Positions 62,481 through 64,000 of a stretch of DNA of 64,000 bases are shown here, one piece after another. Position 1 is the stretch's first letter; every line of letters begins with the position of its first letter. The stretch covers positions 21,798,001 through 21,862,000 of the forward strand of contig NC_135064.1 of assembly GCF_051401765.1 (NCBI RefSeq). The letters run 5' to 3'. The DNA is from Calliopsis andreniformis. Taxonomy: Eukaryota > Arthropoda > Insecta > Hymenoptera > Andrenidae. A program made the translations under genes and the position numbers. Under the pieces are notes generated by a model. The model made no database searches. It was not told where the DNA came from and saw nothing but the letters and a program-made list of their open reading frames with translations.

Positions 62481-63181
62481 ATTGTAACATTACAAAGTAG
62501 GTGAATTATATAGAAATCTAGAACCTACATAAATTCAAGTTTTTAGCATGGTGTAATTAGATAGAATAGAAGAAAAGTAGAATAGCTACTTATATCGTAT
62601 GTATTTGATACGTATTTCCGCAGCAAAAGGGTAAGAAATTTACTTCATTTCTAGCACCCCTTCAAAACAAAGACACAAAAACACCCCAGTTCTACTAGCT
62701 TAACCTAAGCTCAAAATCAACTGGCAAGAAGCTTAACTCAAAACCTCCTGGCAAATTGCTAATCCCCATTTAAAGAAAATTCAAACCGAGCAGCCAATTT
62801 GGAGAGTGCTCCAAGCTTCGTAGCTTAACAGAGAAATTACGATGCGGTCAGGCGGTACACGTGTAGCAAGCCTGGGTAGAAGAGCCGCTGCAATTATCAA
62901 GCTCGTTTGTAGCAACATTGTTTACAGCGTCTGGCTGCTGCCAGTATTTATCCCTTAGCTTATTCGCCGGCTGGTTTACAGGCTGTCCACGCACGAGCCT
63001 TACGTATGGCACAAATACACGCGTGCATATCTCTTCGAAGAATAATTCTTCATTATCTGGTGGCAAACGCATACCAGGACAGGGTGTACTCGCGAAGAGA
63101 AGCGTGTACAGCTCCCAGGCTAATATTTCATTAACCATGGCAACGATATTGTGCAAGTACGAATGGTAATGGTGGATCGTT

Positions 63182-63481
63182 GTGCAGATTGTTGCATCAA
63201 CCGGGTGCGCGTAGATCAGAGCATAACGGCGTCGCAGGATTATCAGAAGGAGGAGTAACGATCGCCGCGAGCCATAAAAGTTCCATTCGAGTTCGGTGCA
63301 TCATAGAGGGCCCTGTTCGAGGGCCCATTGTCTCGTATCTGTTAACCGTATCGGAGGAAAAAACCGCGGCCGCCAAAGGGCTAGGGTTCTCAGGATCCAT
63401 AGGCAGGACCCTTGGTTCGCCAAGGTCCTCCCCGCTGCGGTTGCCTGTCGTCCATAGGGAAACGTGAAACGCGACGCGTAG
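63182..63481. other. GC-rich island before the integrase remnant
   Basis: CpG-rich sequence with open frames on both strands and a GGGCCC pair at 63309-63328 (GAGGGCCC repeated 13 bases apart). A TAG at 63479 closes the frame that later reads as an integrase remnant. None of the upstream integrase motifs is recognisable here, so either the element was truncated or this part has decayed. Confidence 0.45.
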
Positions 63482-63523
63482 AGGAGCCTGTCTCGGAATT
63501 CTCCTCCCCTCGTATCCTTCCCC

Positions 63524-63818
63524 GTGGAGGATTCTTTTGTTTCCCGCCGCGGAACTCCAGTCGAGATCCTATCTGACGTAAATAATTATCCTGGAGGCCG
63601 GCAGATGCCGCAGCCTCGCGTTCGACCGCAGCCAGAGGACCTGAAGGCCCTGGAGGAGCTTCGAGAACGGCCAACCTCTCGGGATTTTCATTTTAATCGG
63701 CAGTCCCGTTTAACCGCGGTCGTTTGTGCGCCTCCAAATATTCGGGATACTTGGGATCCTTTCGGTGGTCTGTAGAGAGAAGGGGGGGAGAAAGGTAATC
63801 CCCTCGTTCCCGTTTATT
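63524..63818 (+). pseudogene. Degraded BEL/Pao-type LTR retrotransposon integrase remnant
   Basis: One plus frame contains FVSRRGTPVEILSD (about 63536-63577), matching the integrase block F-ARRG-P--I-SDNGTNF of BEL/Pao retrotransposons, in which the Asp is catalytic. About 60 codons on comes APP...FGGL and, after an in-frame TAG (63773-63775), REKGGRKV, matching the block PP-APHFGG-WERL-RSVK; the stop takes the place of the conserved Trp. Between them ALEELRE fits the helix that follows SDNG. The element is dead: NGTNF is not preserved, there is a stop, no upstream integrase, reverse transcriptase or LTR is visible, and 63482 is preceded by another stop. Motif order and spacing support the call; a chance match cannot be excluded without a profile search. 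Confidence 0.5.
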
Positions 63819-63819
63819 C

Positions 63820-64000
63820 GGTGGCGTGGATCTCGACGTCTGAACAACCCTCTTAAGATGGATCTCGTTCGAACGGCGCCGATCGAGAACGCAACGGTGA
63901 TTGAGAACGATCAGAAAGTGGCAATTTTCGGCAGTAATCTTTCGGTGGATGCATGATCACGGTGCAGACGGTATTGTCGGGAGTAAGATGATTTTCCTCC
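63820..64000. other. GC-rich right edge of the window
   Basis: The final 180 bases stay CpG-rich. A short plus frame ends at 63956 and shows no motif that continues the integrase. No splice acceptor for the second coding exon is visible before the end of the window. Confidence 0.4.

Larger units (their letters stand above)
59190..63180. other. Intron segment after ratchet point 2
   Basis: Mostly AT-rich, with the minisatellite at 59701-59781, a GC-rich island at 60640-61180 and the palindrome at 62459-62480. Frames in the island (for example 60622-60864 plus and 60928-61179 minus) are unrecognised. No acceptor with a phase-1 coding exon resembling an Ig, FN3, LRR or EGF module was found. Confidence 0.4.
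5140..64000 (+). other. Giant first intron (5' 58.9 kb; continues beyond the window)
   Basis: The intron opens with GTTAGTCTTTT at 5140 and no terminal acceptor with a convincing phase-1 coding exon follows before 64000. Most of it is non-coding: open frames are short, rarely look like protein, occur equally on both strands and lengthen only in GC-rich or pyrimidine-rich blocks. Two fused 3'/5' splice sites at 35815|35816 and 59127|59128 suggest removal in several steps rather than one. The only other recognisable contents are repeats, transposon fragments and GC-rich islands. The reading is an inference: a downstream exon with weak signals may have been missed, and one candidate in-frame exon is given at 59128-59181. 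Confidence 0.6.

Overview
The window reads as eukaryotic and insect-like, most probably from a hymenopteran such as a bee, ant or wasp. It is moderately AT-rich, very rich in CpG, and shows GT-AG splice signals with CTAAT-type branch points and an AAAGATGG start context. AT-rich intergenic and intronic DNA alternates with short GC-rich, CpG-dense islands. No prokaryotic features, rRNA, tRNA or CRISPR array were found. The taxonomic call is an inference from composition and signal style, not from a marker gene.

Only one coding exon can be supported well. It lies at 5058-5139 (+) and encodes the initiator Met and a clean signal peptide (MGPAK, a hydrophobic stretch, then DVIEER), ending in phase 1 at a GT donor. 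It sits at the end of a CpG-rich promoter and leader (about 4190-5057) that carries several minimal upstream ORFs. No matching downstream coding exon is convincing before the right edge, so positions 5140-64000 are read as the first 58.9 kb of a giant first intron of a secreted or single-pass cell-surface protein. The gene itself is not identified.

The most interesting feature is in that intron: two sequences with the architecture of recursive-splicing ratchet points, a 3' splice site fused directly to a regenerated 5' splice site. They are at 35815|35816 and 59127|59128. Each has a branch-point-like CTAAT or CTAAA, a pyrimidine tract, TTTCAG and then GTAAG. They divide the visible intron into steps of 30.7 kb, 23.3 kb and at least 4.9 kb. 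Each is followed within 60 bases by another possible 5' splice site, as in the cryptic exons associated with recursive splicing.

Layout: 1-2560, AT-rich left flank with no gene recognised; 2587-2960, possible promoter and 5' exons of a divergent minus-strand gene; 2961-3750, AT-rich spacer; 3754-4060, possible TATA/Inr promoter and non-coding first exon; 4190-5139, CpG-rich leader and signal-peptide exon; 5140-64000, intron. The intron also holds a pair of small related MITE-like elements in opposite orientation (24200-24354 and 50667-50761), three TTTGAAAA-type minisatellites, a 45-nt hairpin, a 22-bp perfect palindrome, a Tc1-like terminal fragment, a degraded BEL/Pao-type integrase remnant at the right end, and GC-rich islands that may be regulatory. 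The many short open frames in both strands are consistent with chance or GC-rich composition.
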